From: JAGOEF01 sp029564465
Lineage (GTDB): Bacteria; Bacteroidota; Bacteroidia; Bacteroidales; ML635J-15
Assembly (NCBI GenBank): GCA_029564465.1
Contig: JAKQPY010000277.1
Coordinates: 1 to 47,116, forward strand
Reading direction: 5' to 3'
DNA length: 47,116 bases
Positions 16,392-25,933 of this stretch are shown piece by piece; the first letter of the stretch is position 1; each line of letters begins with the position of its first letter. A model generated the notes under the pieces. The model saw only the letters and a list, made by a program, of their open reading frames with translations. It ran no database searches and was not told where the DNA came from. The position numbers were made by a program, and so were the translations under genes.

Positions 16392-19181
16392 TTAATCGGT
16401 TGACTCAACTACCTGATAATTGTAGAGGAAATTTTCGCCCCCCCCGCACACAAGGTTAAAACTGCCGGTATTATTATTCAAATACCCGATACTAAATGGC
16501 GAAACACCCCGCAGCGGAAATCCGTCGAACAATGTACCATCGCTATTGAGCAAATAGATCATTTCTTTTTCTCTGCTAACGAGCCCAATCTTAATTTGGT
16601 TGCGCGAGAAACGATAAAAATTTGGAAGGCCGTCGATGTTCGCATTCAGGTTGAGCGAAAATAGCTTGGTTTTATCCTGTTTAAAGACGTCAATGTTTGT
16701 CCCATCCACAAAAATGAACTCTTTGATTCCATTATTGTCAAGATCGTAGGCGGTAAAATAATGCTTATTGCTGTAGTTGCCGAGATTCAGCGAGTCGGTT
16801 TTACCATTTAATTCCATAAAGTACACTGTTCCGTTATTGCTGCTGGCAATCAGCCGGTCAGGTGTTTTTCCGTTGGCTGCATCGAAAATCACCCTGTTGT
16901 TTTTCGAGAATGTAAACGCAGTGTTTAACTGCGCTTTAGGCACTCCCCGACGGTCGATAACATACACTTTGTATTCGTCGTTGAATACGATAAAGTCGTT
17001 ACCACCCGATCGATAGTGGGCTGCCGGCTGATACACGGGATTGTCGGTTTGCTGAAATTCCCAGCCTTTAACCAACTTACCCTCAATGTCGTACATGTAT
17101 ACTTTTTTGTCGGTACATGCAACCATGATGCGATACGACTTGTTGTTTTCGTAATCGAACAACGTAGCTCCTGCGAGGGTTTTTTCGCGAAATGTTACCG
17201 GGAAATTATCGACATAGTTTCCCAGCCGGTCAATCAGATGAAGCCGGGTTTCGGTTGAGAATAAATACTGTAATTTTCCATTTCCGAACGCATCAACCTG
17301 ATAGATTTCACCAATTATCGGCTCTCCGATGGATGTTTTCCAGATTTCGCGCCCGCTTTCGCTGATGAGGTGAAGTATGTTCTTGCGGTCCTGTACAATG
17401 ATTTCTTTACCCTGAGTCTGGTGATTAATGACGATAACCGGTTTTACATAAACCGACGAGTCGAGCTTGCTTGCCCAGATAGTCTGGGGTTCATCGCGTA
17501 ACTCAGGGTCGAATTGCAATAGTCCATAATTGAACAGCATTCCTTCGGTAACACTGTAATGCAGTGCCATGTCGCTGATGTTTGATAATTCACCAAAAGC
17601 ATTATTGAAGACCTCAGCATTTTCTTCGTTCAGATAATTGCCAATAAGCGATTTTGCTCGACTCAGGTTCATGTACAGAAATAAATTTGATTTTTTCGAA
17701 AACCCTGACATAAACCCGGCGTGTTTTAAGTCGGTTCCCAGAGTTTTGTTGAGAACTGCCATTCTAATCAGGTTCTGCAGGGCTTCCTGGCTCTCGCCGA
17801 AAATCATAAAGGTGTCGTAGAAACACACATAGTAGGTCGGTATACCGCCGAAAACCGGTCCGAACAGCATGCTGCCGAGTTCTTCGGCTTTAAAGGTATA
17901 CACGTCAAAAACAGCTCCTTCGTCTATCTTGAACGATTTGACGTAACTTTCAGGCGATTGATTGTCGGTTTTCGCAAAAGTTTCACACAATTTTTTTATT
18001 TCGGCTTCGGCTGTGGTTTTACTTTTGGTTCTGATGATCAGGAAACTTTCGTTCGCTTCGGGTGCTTCGGTTTTTTCTACCGTGGCTATTCCGATTTCGG
18101 CACTGATAAGGGGGTAAAAAAAGCCCTGTACATCAACATTGTAGCGCTGGTTGAATGCCTCTGCCGATTTGGTAATTTCCTCATCCTTTCCGCATTGTTT
18201 GTTGAATGTATTCATTTTCTGAGTAAACGACGAAGCATCTGTAAAAGCCATCCTCAGATAGAAAATGGTGTTGGTCGGGAGTATCGCTTCGATGGTGTTT
18301 TCGGTAGCCGCCTGCGAATATACCAGATTGGTAAGCATGCTGCTCGAATCGCTTATGGCTGTAAACCCGCTGAAACTCAGCAACGATTCGCTGACGCCCA
18401 AATCGAATTCCGACCAGGAACCGAAATTTGACATGATTGTCAACATGGGGGCTGCGCTCTGACTTTGAACCGGGGCAAACACCGGAACAATTTTGGCTGT
18501 GTTCCAGTAAATATTTGCCATCTCTTTTTGTCCGGCACTTTTATATACTGCCGAAAATTCTGTATTCTCGGCCAGCGAACGGCTATTTCCTTTGAGTTGT
18601 TTTATTGATTCTTCGACCAGTAAACCCGAATAACTCCAGATAAGAATTCGACCAAACACCCCAAAGCATAATGTCTTTTTTCCGGTGTTGTATTTCAGGT
18701 CATACAGCGATTCGGTGTCGAATTTACGCTCACTGCACGATGCCGAATCGGCAAATACCTGTTTCATCATCGAAATGGCCTCATCGCTGCCCGTTTCTGC
18801 CGGAAGGGCAATGGCAAAAAACCATTGCACCTTGTCCTTCCCCGAAATGTGGGCTGAGGCAAACAAAGGACTCCCGCTCAGAATGGCTGAGGCTGTTTCA
18901 TTGCTCGCGGCAATGCGCTGAATTTGCTGAAGACTTTCGGCCGCCTTCTTAAACGATGGCAGTGCCGTGAATTTCTGAAAAGCAGGGTTTTTACTCACCA
19001 ACTCCAAATAAAATGCATCGAAATTTTTAATTTCCACCATGAAGCAGGCATTTTCGGGAATGGCTTTAACCGTATTGTTGATGCTGACTTCTTTTTTTGC
19101 AAATAATAAAAAATATAATCCTACGGCAATGGCAAGCGCTGCAAATGACGCAACTACAATAATCAGGGTTTTCTTTTTCAT
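16392..19181 (-). CDS. Membrane-anchored DUF3352-like protein with C-terminal propeller-like repeats
   Basis: A 929-aa protein starting at ATG 19181; a TTG seven codons upstream is less likely. Residues 4-25 are one hydrophobic anchor (TLIIVVASFAALAIAVGLYF) after a Lys-rich start, so the body should be periplasmic. Residues about 35-560 hold two copies of an IPENACFMVEI / LPTNTIFYLRM pattern resembling DUF3352. Residues about 590-929 have beta-propeller-like units (HLISESGREIWKTSIG, HLIDRLGNYVDNFPV, YMYDIEGKLVKGW, YVIDRRGVPKAQL). There are no enzymatic motifs. It is first in the envelope cluster and its promoter was not identified. Function unknown. Confidence 0.75.
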   Translation of the reverse strand: MKKKTLIIVVASFAALAIAVGLYFLLFAKKEVSINNTVKAIPENACFMVEIKNFDAFYLELVSKNPAFQKFTALPSFKKAAESLQQIQRIAASNETASAILSGSPLFASAHISGKDKVQWFFAIALPAETGSDEAISMMKQVFADSASCSERKFDTESLYDLKYNTGKKTLCFGVFGRILIWSYSGLLVEESIKQLKGNSRSLAENTEFSAVYKSAGQKEMANIYWNTAKIVPVFAPVQSQSAAPMLTIMSNFGSWSEFDLGVSESLLSFSGFTAISDSSSMLTNLVYSQAATENTIEAILPTNTIFYLRMAFTDASSFTQKMNTFNKQCGKDEEITKSAEAFNQRYNVDVQGFFYPLISAEIGIATVEKTEAPEANESFLIIRTKSKTTAEAEIKKLCETFAKTDNQSPESYVKSFKIDEGAVFDVYTFKAEELGSMLFGPVFGGIPTYYVCFYDTFMIFGESQEALQNLIRMAVLNKTLGTDLKHAGFMSGFSKKSNLFLYMNLSRAKSLIGNYLNEENAEVFNNAFGELSNISDMALHYSVTEGMLFNYGLLQFDPELRDEPQTIWASKLDSSVYVKPVIVINHQTQGKEIIVQDRKNILHLISESGREIWKTSIGEPIIGEIYQVDAFGNGKLQYLFSTETRLHLIDRLGNYVDNFPVTFREKTLAGATLFDYENNKSYRIMVACTDKKVYMYDIEGKLVKGWEFQQTDNPVYQPAAHYRSGGNDFIVFNDEYKVYVIDRRGVPKAQLNTAFTFSKNNRVIFDAANGKTPDRLIASSNNGTVYFMELNGKTDSLNLGNYSNKHYFTAYDLDNNGIKEFIFVDGTNIDVFKQDKTKLFSLNLNANIDGLPNFYRFSRNQIKIGLVSREKEMIYLLNSDGTLFDGFPLRGVSPFSIGYLNNNTGSFNLVCGGGENFLYNYQVVESTD

Positions 19182-19220
19182 TTTCAGTGATGCTTTTAAC
19201 AATTCTTGCTAAGATATATA

Positions 19221-19228
19221 TAGCTTTG
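19221..19228 (+). promoter_or_regulatory. Predicted -7 box for mltD
   Basis: TAGCTTTG fits TAnnTTTG and would give a leader of about 95 nt before the ATG at 19330. No convincing -33 TTTG was seen. Confidence 0.35.
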
Positions 19229-19329
19229 CAGACGTATATGTGGGCAATGCTTTAATAATTAACATTATTCAGTTAAAAAAAGAAAGTGGGTTAATTGGTT
19301 AAACGCATGATTATTAAGATATTGGTATT

Positions 19330-20559
19330 ATGAAAAAATGTGGAATTCCAGTTGAGTTTATTTTATTGATTGTGCTTGCACTGCAAGGGTTCAGCGTTCA
19401 GGCTTTTCCTGATGGCGAGAAAAAAGCAGCGCGGATGGTCTATTCGGTCGATAGTGCCCTTAATGCTTTTCTCCCTCAGAATGTTGTTTGTGGAAAGGGA
19501 ATTAGCGATACCCTGATGTATCCCGATGAGGTGTACCGGGTCAGAATCGAAAACTTGTCCGGTTCAATGATGATTCCTCTGGTATACAATGAGCATGTAA
19601 AGAAGTACATCGACGCCTATAGCCTCCAGAACAAAACCAAACTAAACCGCATTGCCGCCCTTTCGAAATATTATTTTCCTTTGTTCGAGGAGTATCTGAG
19701 TAAATACAATCTGCCGGTCGAGTTGAAGTATCTGGCTGCAGTTGAATCTGCCCTCGATGCCAATGCCATTTCGGTTTCGGGAGCAACCGGGTTGTGGCAA
19801 TTTATTAAACCTACAGCCGATTTGATGGGACTCAGGGTTACCTCGTTTATCGATGAAAGGCGCGACCCGTTTCTGGCGACTGATGCAGCCTGCCGCTATC
19901 TAGAATACCTGTACCGAACTTTCGGTGACTGGCATCTTGCACTGGCTGCCTATAATGGTGGTCCGGGTGCCGTGAAAAAAGCCATCATCCGTGCCGGTGG
20001 CAACACCGATTACTGGCAAATCCGCCCGTATATGACTACCCAGATGCAGAATTATGTCCCGGCATTTATTGCCATGTGCTATCTGATGAATTATACCCGG
20101 GAACACCTGATTGTTGAAGCCGGGCAAAACCCGTCGTACTACGAGGTAGACACCCTGCATGTAAGCGGTCCGTTAAATCTTGTCAGCCTGGCTGCAGAGC
20201 TTGATTACCCCATAGAAGATATCCGATTTCTGAATCCGGTATTTTTCCGTAATTATATACCCGACGATGGATATACCTATTCGCTCGTGTTGCCCCATTC
20301 CAAAGCAACAGCCTTTCTGGTAAAACAAACCGGGGGAGAATTCGCCAAAAATGCAGATCTCTTTGAATATACCAAAGAACCGCTTCAATCACAAACCGCA
20401 CAAAAGAAAATCCATCTGGTCGAAAAGGGCGAAACATTACACCGCATTGCTATAACGTATGGTTGCACAGTTGAAGATATTCTTAAGTGGAACGGATTGC
20501 CTGCTACCCACCAGTTGTTGTATGGCGAAAAACTGCTTATTCAAACAACCCAACCCTAA
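19330..20559 (+). CDS. Lytic murein transglycosylase with LysM domain (MltD type)
   Basis: Cleaves peptidoglycan glycan strands to form 1,6-anhydro ends. Residues 1-25 are a signal peptide; there is no lipobox Cys at the cleavage site, unlike E. coli MltD. The SLT domain (about 125-235) has the catalytic Glu139 in AAVESALDANA, then GATGLWQF and ALAAYNGGPGAV. One LysM domain (about 360-407, VEKGETLHRIAITYG) binds the wall; E. coli MltD has two, so this form is shorter. The gene stands alone on the plus strand. Its TAA stop overlaps the queG stop on the other strand. Confidence 0.94.
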   Translation: MKKCGIPVEFILLIVLALQGFSVQAFPDGEKKAARMVYSVDSALNAFLPQNVVCGKGISDTLMYPDEVYRVRIENLSGSMMIPLVYNEHVKKYIDAYSLQNKTKLNRIAALSKYYFPLFEEYLSKYNLPVELKYLAAVESALDANAISVSGATGLWQFIKPTADLMGLRVTSFIDERRDPFLATDAACRYLEYLYRTFGDWHLALAAYNGGPGAVKKAIIRAGGNTDYWQIRPYMTTQMQNYVPAFIAMCYLMNYTREHLIVEAGQNPSYYEVDTLHVSGPLNLVSLAAELDYPIEDIRFLNPVFFRNYIPDDGYTYSLVLPHSKATAFLVKQTGGEFAKNADLFEYTKEPLQSQTAQKKIHLVEKGETLHRIAITYGCTVEDILKWNGLPATHQLLYGEKLLIQTTQP

Positions 20560-21476
20560 TCAGAAGGGATGCAGCCTGAATTTTTCTTCAGCTTTTTGAG
20601 GCCGGCTCTTATTAAAGCGGTATTGCTAAAGTCTTTATCAAAACCGGTTTCAGTGTAATCTTTCAATTTTTGGCGGGTTAGGCCGGTAACCTGTTTCAAG
20701 AGGTGAAAAAGCCGGGGTTGCCGGTTATTGGTTGTTGCGTTCCACGGACATACATTCTGACAGATGTCACAGCCAAACCAATGGTCGTATAAATGTGGGA
20801 CTATGTTTTCGGGAACCGGTTCCTTCGATTCAATATTGTGATACGTCAGACAGCGGCGGGCATCAAGGCCATATTGACTCAGGGCTTCAGTGGGACATGC
20901 ATCTATGCAGCGATGGCAGCTTCCACAGGATTCCTGTAGGGCCGGGTCGGCAGGAAGTTCCCGGTTAATCAGTATTGCGCTTATGAACATAAAGGAACCG
21001 GCCTCAGGCTGTATCAGCAGGCTGTTTTTCCCGATAAACCCAAGTCCGGCTTTTGCTGCATAGTATTTTTCGGGGAGAACACCGCTGTCGGTAAAAACAC
21101 GGCCTTGTAATCCGGGAATTATACCCTGCATAAACAAAAGAAGGCTGTTAGCCTTTTCTTTCAAGACAATATGATAGTCGTTTACCTGAGCATAACGCGC
21201 AATGTGCGGGTTCGGGTTCTGCTGCGTGCACCGGTAGTGAGCCACAAGGCACACAACGGTTTTTGCATCGGCCATCAGCAACCCGGGATTGAGAATTTTA
21301 GCCTTATTATTTTCGAGATAGTGTAATTTGCCATGTAACCCGTTTCCGAGATATTGCGAATACCATGTTGTGAATTCTTCACTTATTCCGGCTTGGGTGA
21401 ATCCACAGGCGTCAAACCCCAATTCAATGGCTTTTTCCCTGATGGCAGTAAGCGTTTGCTCCGGGCTGTTTTTCAC
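20556..21476 (-). CDS. queG: Epoxyqueuosine reductase QueG
   Basis: Catalyses the last step of queuosine synthesis in tRNA, reducing epoxyqueuosine with cobalamin and two [4Fe-4S] clusters. The ligands are Cys184, 187, 190 and 194 (CGSCHRCIDAC), with Cys209, 236, 239 and 243 (CDICQNVC). The probable catalytic Asp130 lies in FTDSGVLPEKYYA. The length of 306 aa is shorter than E. coli QueG (379) because the C-terminal HEAT-like region is reduced. The start is GTG at 21476, with no nearby ATG that would keep the N-terminal domain. It lies 8 nt after the gene for an exported protein of unknown function. Confidence 0.95.
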   Translation of the reverse strand: MKNSPEQTLTAIREKAIELGFDACGFTQAGISEEFTTWYSQYLGNGLHGKLHYLENNKAKILNPGLLMADAKTVVCLVAHYRCTQQNPNPHIARYAQVNDYHIVLKEKANSLLLFMQGIIPGLQGRVFTDSGVLPEKYYAAKAGLGFIGKNSLLIQPEAGSFMFISAILINRELPADPALQESCGSCHRCIDACPTEALSQYGLDARRCLTYHNIESKEPVPENIVPHLYDHWFGCDICQNVCPWNATTNNRQPRLFHLLKQVTGLTRQKLKDYTETGFDKDFSNTALIRAGLKKLKKNSGCIPSD

Positions 21477-21484
21477 GCGCGGTA

Positions 21485-22591
21485 TCAGTTATTGGTCGTG
21501 GTTTTACCTTTCGAATAGATATTTTCTGAATGGACTCCGAACGAATAGCGTACACTGTTACCATGCAATTCGAAACCGGTAATTTTCTCGTATGAGATAA
21601 TTTTACTGACACCATTTTCGAAGAATTTGAGGTAGCCCCGGTCATCGGTATAAACCACAACCTGATTGTTGGCAAGATATTTCTCGGGAATATAGTTTTC
21701 GAGGGTATAGGTTTGCCCGTTCACAAAAACCTTGAAATCGTTCTGAACCGAAAAAATTACCATTTCGTCGACTACTTCGAAAAAACCGGGTTTGTCGAAC
21801 GACAATGTAGCGACCTTACCATTACTGAATACCCTGAGATAATTGTCGGAATTGGTATAGGCAAGCAGTCCGTCGCCACATTCATAAGAAACCGGTTCAA
21901 AACTTTCGAGTTCAAAAATCTCATTCTCGTAAAATACCTGAAAGTTATTCATGGGTTCTTCGACAAAGGCAACAATGTCGCGCCCGGCCTTGTACGATTT
22001 TATGCGCTCGTAATAGGGCAGGTCAAATATTTCGCCTTTATAAAAAATATGGTAATAGTCTTTGCTGTCGCGATAGACAATCGTGTTTTCGCCACACAGA
22101 AAATCTTCGAGCGAATCGCGGCTTAAGGCGTCGTCAAGCTCGAAAAATTCTGAGTTATAGTACGCCATCAGTTTGTATTGAAGATCATCAAAATATATTA
22201 CCACGTCGTCGTTGCCTGCAAAGGCTTTAACTGTGGTACAGAGGTTTTTGTTCTGTCCGTTGTCGAACACCTTCAGCTGACTGTTCATGCGGTATATTAC
22301 CAGATTATCGGTAACTTTATATTCACTCACAAACGAACTGACACTGTGCAGGTAATTGTTCTGAAATACCTTAAAGTTTCCTGCATTGTCCTGATAGGCT
22401 ATCGCATGATTGCCAATCTGGTAGCTTTTGAGTGGAAGGTGCTCAATCTGGCGTGAATTCCCGTTATTAAAAACAAATATTTTATCGAGATAGTCGGAAT
22501 ACAACGACATGTTTTGGGCTTTCGTTCCGTTTGCAATGCAACAAAACAAGCAAGCTGCCAGCAAAGTTTTTATCGGTATTCGAATTTTCAT
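21485..22591 (-). CDS. Exported repeat protein of unknown function
   Basis: A 368-aa protein starting at ATG 22591 (MKIRIPIKTLL); an earlier in-frame start at 22627 would spoil the signal peptide and lie upstream of the promoter box. Residues 1-25 are a signal peptide ending GTKAQ. The body is about ten imperfect units of 30-40 residues built around phrases such as FVFNNGNSRQIEHL, FKVFQNNYLHS, LKVFDNGQNKNL, FQVFYENEIFELESF and LRVFSNGKVATL. This looks like a beta-propeller or solenoid. No function can be assigned. It is co-directional with queG and only 8 nt from it, but the two have no obvious functional link. Confidence 0.75.
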   Translation of the reverse strand: MKIRIPIKTLLAACLFCCIANGTKAQNMSLYSDYLDKIFVFNNGNSRQIEHLPLKSYQIGNHAIAYQDNAGNFKVFQNNYLHSVSSFVSEYKVTDNLVIYRMNSQLKVFDNGQNKNLCTTVKAFAGNDDVVIYFDDLQYKLMAYYNSEFFELDDALSRDSLEDFLCGENTIVYRDSKDYYHIFYKGEIFDLPYYERIKSYKAGRDIVAFVEEPMNNFQVFYENEIFELESFEPVSYECGDGLLAYTNSDNYLRVFSNGKVATLSFDKPGFFEVVDEMVIFSVQNDFKVFVNGQTYTLENYIPEKYLANNQVVVYTDDRGYLKFFENGVSKIISYEKITGFELHGNSVRYSFGVHSENIYSKGKTTTNN

Positions 22592-22614
22592 AAAATCGCT
22601 TTTGTTGCAGTAAA

Positions 22615-22622
22615 CAAATATA
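22615..22622 (-). promoter_or_regulatory. Predicted -7 box for the exported repeat protein/queG unit
   Basis: The minus strand reads TATATTTG, a full TAnnTTTG match, 23 nt before the ATG at 22591. This short leader supports that start. Confidence 0.5.
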
Positions 22623-22649
22623 AACATTTTATTCTTAAATTATAGATGG

Positions 22650-22657
22650 TATTTTTG
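22650..22657 (+). promoter_or_regulatory. Predicted -7 box for thiL
   Basis: TATTTTTG fits TAnnTTTG, 39 nt before the thiL ATG. It lies 28 nt from the divergent box at 22615-22622, so the two promoters are packed back to back. Confidence 0.45.
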
Positions 22658-22696
22658 TTGCCTGTTTATACAAAAATGTGACCAAAACTAAATGGC

Positions 22697-23737
22697 ATGA
22701 AAGAAAGCAAGAATGTAGCCAGCATCGGCAGTATGGGAGAGTTCGGATTAATCAATCATCTCACAAAAAATTTTAAGCATGTGAACAAAAGCACCCTTAC
22801 AGCCGTAGGCGACGATGCTGCGGTAATCGAATGCGGTGCCGATTGCATGCTTGTTACTACCGATTTATTAGTAGAGGGTGTTCATTTCGACCTGATGTAC
22901 ACCCCCTTGAGGCACCTGGGTTATAAATCGGTGGTGGTAAACCTGAGCGACATTTATGCCATGAACGGCAAACCTGAGCAAATTACTGTTTCGATTGCAA
23001 TCAGTGCAAAAATCACCCTGACAGCACTCGATGAACTTTATGCCGGTATTAAAGCAGCCTGCGAACGCTATGGTGTCGACCTGATTGGTGGTGATACCAC
23101 CACTTCGATCACGGGAATGACAATCTCGGTTACTGCACTTGGAAGAGTAAAACGTGACGAAATCTGTTACCGGTCGGGAGCAAAGATTAACCATCTTGTT
23201 TGTGTTACTGGAAACCTTGGTGCAGCCTATCTGGGCTTACAGCTTCTGGAACGTGAGAAAGAACTGTATCTTAAAGACCCAAATACCCAACCCGAAATAT
23301 CGGGCTATCCGTATTGTATCGAAAGGATTCTTAAGCCAGAAAATACTCCGGCAATACTACAACTTTTACGCGAAAACAATATTCTTCCATCGGCTATGAT
23401 GGACGTTTCTGACGGATTGTCGAGCGACATATTACATATTTGCAGTCAATCGGGAGTGTCGTGCAAAATATTCGAAGATAAAATTCCCATTCATCCCGAA
23501 ACCAGACTGCTGGCCGAAGAATTCCATCTGGATCCTTCGATAGCAGCCCTGAATGGTGGCGAAGATTACGAGTTGTTGTTTACTGCCGACCCGGTACATT
23601 ACGAAAAACTATCTGCCATCGAAGGTATTCATGTTATTGGCTATATTACGGACACAGCAAACCAACCTGTACTTGTTGCGCGTAATGGTGTTGAAGTAGC
23701 TTTGAAAGCACAGGGATGGAATCACTTTAACAAGTAA
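22697..23737 (+). CDS. thiL: Thiamine-monophosphate kinase ThiL
   Basis: Phosphorylates thiamine monophosphate to the active cofactor thiamine diphosphate. Family motifs are in order: GEFGLINHL near residue 16, VGDDAAVIE (about 37-45), TTDLLVEGVHFDL, the GGDTTTS metal/ATP loop, MMDVSDGLSSDI and GGEDYELL. The length of 346 aa is typical. A two-codon frame (ATG GCA TGA) overlaps its start codon. The gene is alone on the plus strand and converges on the CotH-kinase gene with a 9-nt gap. Confidence 0.96.
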   Translation: MKESKNVASIGSMGEFGLINHLTKNFKHVNKSTLTAVGDDAAVIECGADCMLVTTDLLVEGVHFDLMYTPLRHLGYKSVVVNLSDIYAMNGKPEQITVSIAISAKITLTALDELYAGIKAACERYGVDLIGGDTTTSITGMTISVTALGRVKRDEICYRSGAKINHLVCVTGNLGAAYLGLQLLEREKELYLKDPNTQPEISGYPYCIERILKPENTPAILQLLRENNILPSAMMDVSDGLSSDILHICSQSGVSCKIFEDKIPIHPETRLLAEEFHLDPSIAALNGGEDYELLFTADPVHYEKLSAIEGIHVIGYITDTANQPVLVARNGVEVALKAQGWNHFNK

Positions 23738-23746
23738 AACGGGATA

Positions 23747-25933
23747 TTACCTCAACTGAACAAGCCGGATGGTCTTTTTAAGAACCATATTTTCGTAGAG
23801 CGAAATCAGATATACCCCGTTTTCGTGGTCATCAGCGTTCCAGCCGATTGCAAAATAACCCGAATAGGTGTGGGTTGAGCAGTTTTTGTACAAGTTGTTT
23901 CCCTTTAAATCGCAAACCGTAATGCAGACCTCGGTTCCTTCGGTTGTGTAATACACAATATTACTTTGGTCGGCCACCGGGTTGGGAAATACCCTGAGCT
24001 TAGCAAACGAATTATCGGGGGGAGGGTTAACCGTATCGGTAATCGCCTTGCATGGAGAACCAAAGCTATGAACCGAAGACCAGTTTTCTCCCTGGGTATT
24101 ATCGCTGAAAGCATCGTTCAATTCGAGGCTGAAACCACCTCCGTTTGCCGATACCGGCCAGGGTTCCGACGGAAGGTAGATGAGTGAATCAACAATTCTT
24201 CCGGTGGTATTATATAAACGCAGCAGTTCTCCCGAATTGTCAAGCGAAAAGTTAAAATACCCAGACAGACAATTACAATCAGGATAATAAATATTAAATT
24301 TTGAACTATCGCCTGCAATAACTACATAGCCTTCCGGGGCAATTTTACTGCCGGATGGAAAAATGTAATTGTGTGTGTCATTATTATCCGAAAATCTCCA
24401 TCCCGAAATATCAGTGGTGTCATTACCTGTATTGTAGATTTCTATCCACTCACCGCAATCTGACTGAGCATCGGGGTTGTAGTTTATTTCGTTAAATACA
24501 ATACCAGAACTGTCGCTGTCGACATAGAAAACATTATAATTATTGTAGGCTTCAGCTTCGAAATTATTGGTGTATGCTTCTATTTTATAGAAGTATTTCC
24601 CTTTTTGCAGGGTGGTTGAAATTAAATATGATGTATCTCTGAGATTTTCGGCTTTAAGCAAATAGCTGCTTTCCAAATCGGCTGAATTCCCTAAATAGAA
24701 CCTATATTGAACCACCTCCTCAAGAGGAGAAACACAGACATCCCAGTTAAACTGTATGGGTTCCCCCGGAAAGAACCGATGCTTAATTTTATTTATGCTG
24801 AAGGGTTTAAGAATGTATTGAAACTGATATTTTAACTGATTGTAGTTTGCGTTAAATGCTGTTTTAGCAACGTTTAATAAGGTTTGCCAATCATTTTCAT
24901 TCAACAGGTTGTCACTTGTGTCGTCAGCAACCGAAGATGCCAGTGTAAGATTCAGACTGTCAACCCATTGGCTGATTGTTGCGTCGTTAACCCGTGTTTC
25001 GAAAAGTACATCAATACGTTGTTCTATGTCCGCCATCACGGCAGGCGATAAACAAGCCAGTTCCATGATGGGATTATCAGGGGCCCAGAATTTGGATGTG
25101 TGGTAGTATGAAATTGTTGATTCGTAATAAAGAAATCCTTTGTCGAGATCCCATGGAAACATGTGCCATTTACCGGAGCCATTGGTGTCGTGAAACATAT
25201 AATAGTTGTGGTAATATGTGCTGTGGTTTCTGCAAAGCAGATTCATTGCCAGAATATTAATTATGGCATTATAATCGAATTTTTCCTGAAGAAATAATTT
25301 GTAATTTTCGACTGAAATTGTATCGAGTTGAAAAATAAGCTCCTGCAGGTCTTCGCGATTTCCCGTTCCGGTTTTCTGCTCCCAATGATAAAATACGTTG
25401 TCGTAGCGACTCATACTAGCCCCGTCGAGTGTTGCCTTATAGAGATTACCATTGGGATTGAAACCATTGCGTGTCAGAAAATCTTCATCCATATTCTCGA
25501 CAGAGATATACAGACCAAGATAATTACCGTTTAAATACAATCTGACGTGTTCCGACTGAAAACAGGGCACACCTGATTCCCTCATAAGCCGAGATGTGGT
25601 ATAGGCTTGAATATAACTTTTGTCCTCGTAATCAGCATTAAAGTTAAAGACATCAACCCCGTCGAAATCGCCCTCATTGAGTTTTACTTTCAGAGATTTT
25701 TTGGGTAAAACCACCGAGCCATCCCCACGGATTCTCATTTCGGCATTTTCGATGCGAACACCATTGTAAGTTATCGAAACAGGAACATAAATCTCTTCGA
25801 GAAAGTACAGATAAATCATTGCAAAATCAGCCGGGTTACATTCCAGGTAATATTCCTTCATCTGCTGCGCCCTGCTTACCAGCGAAAACAAAAGCAGAAC
25901 AATCAGTGATATGACTGTTTTTACTCTAATCAT
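23747..25933 (-). CDS. CotH kinase-family protein with lamin-tail domain and T9SS sorting domain
   Basis: A secreted 728-aa protein. Residues 1-22 are a signal peptide (LVSRAQQ). The CotH kinase domain spans about 45-380, with the RIRGDGSVVLPKKSLKVKL nucleotide-binding region and the metal-binding MFPWDLDKGF. CotH of Bacillus is an atypical kinase that phosphorylates spore-coat proteins. A lamin-tail domain follows at about 490-600 (GIVFNEINYNP, GEWIEIYNTG). The last 80 residues (LRVFPNPVADQSN, then GVYLISLYENMVLKKTIRLV) are a type A T9SS domain, so the protein is exported across the outer membrane. Its start overlaps the upstream beta-helix gene by 8 nt. That neighbour is an obvious candidate substrate, but this is inference. 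Confidence 0.92.
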   Translation of the reverse strand: MIRVKTVISLIVLLLFSLVSRAQQMKEYYLECNPADFAMIYLYFLEEIYVPVSITYNGVRIENAEMRIRGDGSVVLPKKSLKVKLNEGDFDGVDVFNFNADYEDKSYIQAYTTSRLMRESGVPCFQSEHVRLYLNGNYLGLYISVENMDEDFLTRNGFNPNGNLYKATLDGASMSRYDNVFYHWEQKTGTGNREDLQELIFQLDTISVENYKLFLQEKFDYNAIINILAMNLLCRNHSTYYHNYYMFHDTNGSGKWHMFPWDLDKGFLYYESTISYYHTSKFWAPDNPIMELACLSPAVMADIEQRIDVLFETRVNDATISQWVDSLNLTLASSVADDTSDNLLNENDWQTLLNVAKTAFNANYNQLKYQFQYILKPFSINKIKHRFFPGEPIQFNWDVCVSPLEEVVQYRFYLGNSADLESSYLLKAENLRDTSYLISTTLQKGKYFYKIEAYTNNFEAEAYNNYNVFYVDSDSSGIVFNEINYNPDAQSDCGEWIEIYNTGNDTTDISGWRFSDNNDTHNYIFPSGSKIAPEGYVVIAGDSSKFNIYYPDCNCLSGYFNFSLDNSGELLRLYNTTGRIVDSLIYLPSEPWPVSANGGGFSLELNDAFSDNTQGENWSSVHSFGSPCKAITDTVNPPPDNSFAKLRVFPNPVADQSNIVYYTTEGTEVCITVCDLKGNNLYKNCSTHTYSGYFAIGWNADDHENGVYLISLYENMVLKKTIRLVQLR

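Noticed and set aside
22592..22696. Thiamine diphosphate riboswitch upstream of thiL
   Set aside because: The gap is only 105 bp, contains two promoter boxes and has no sequence resembling the conserved CUGAGA element.
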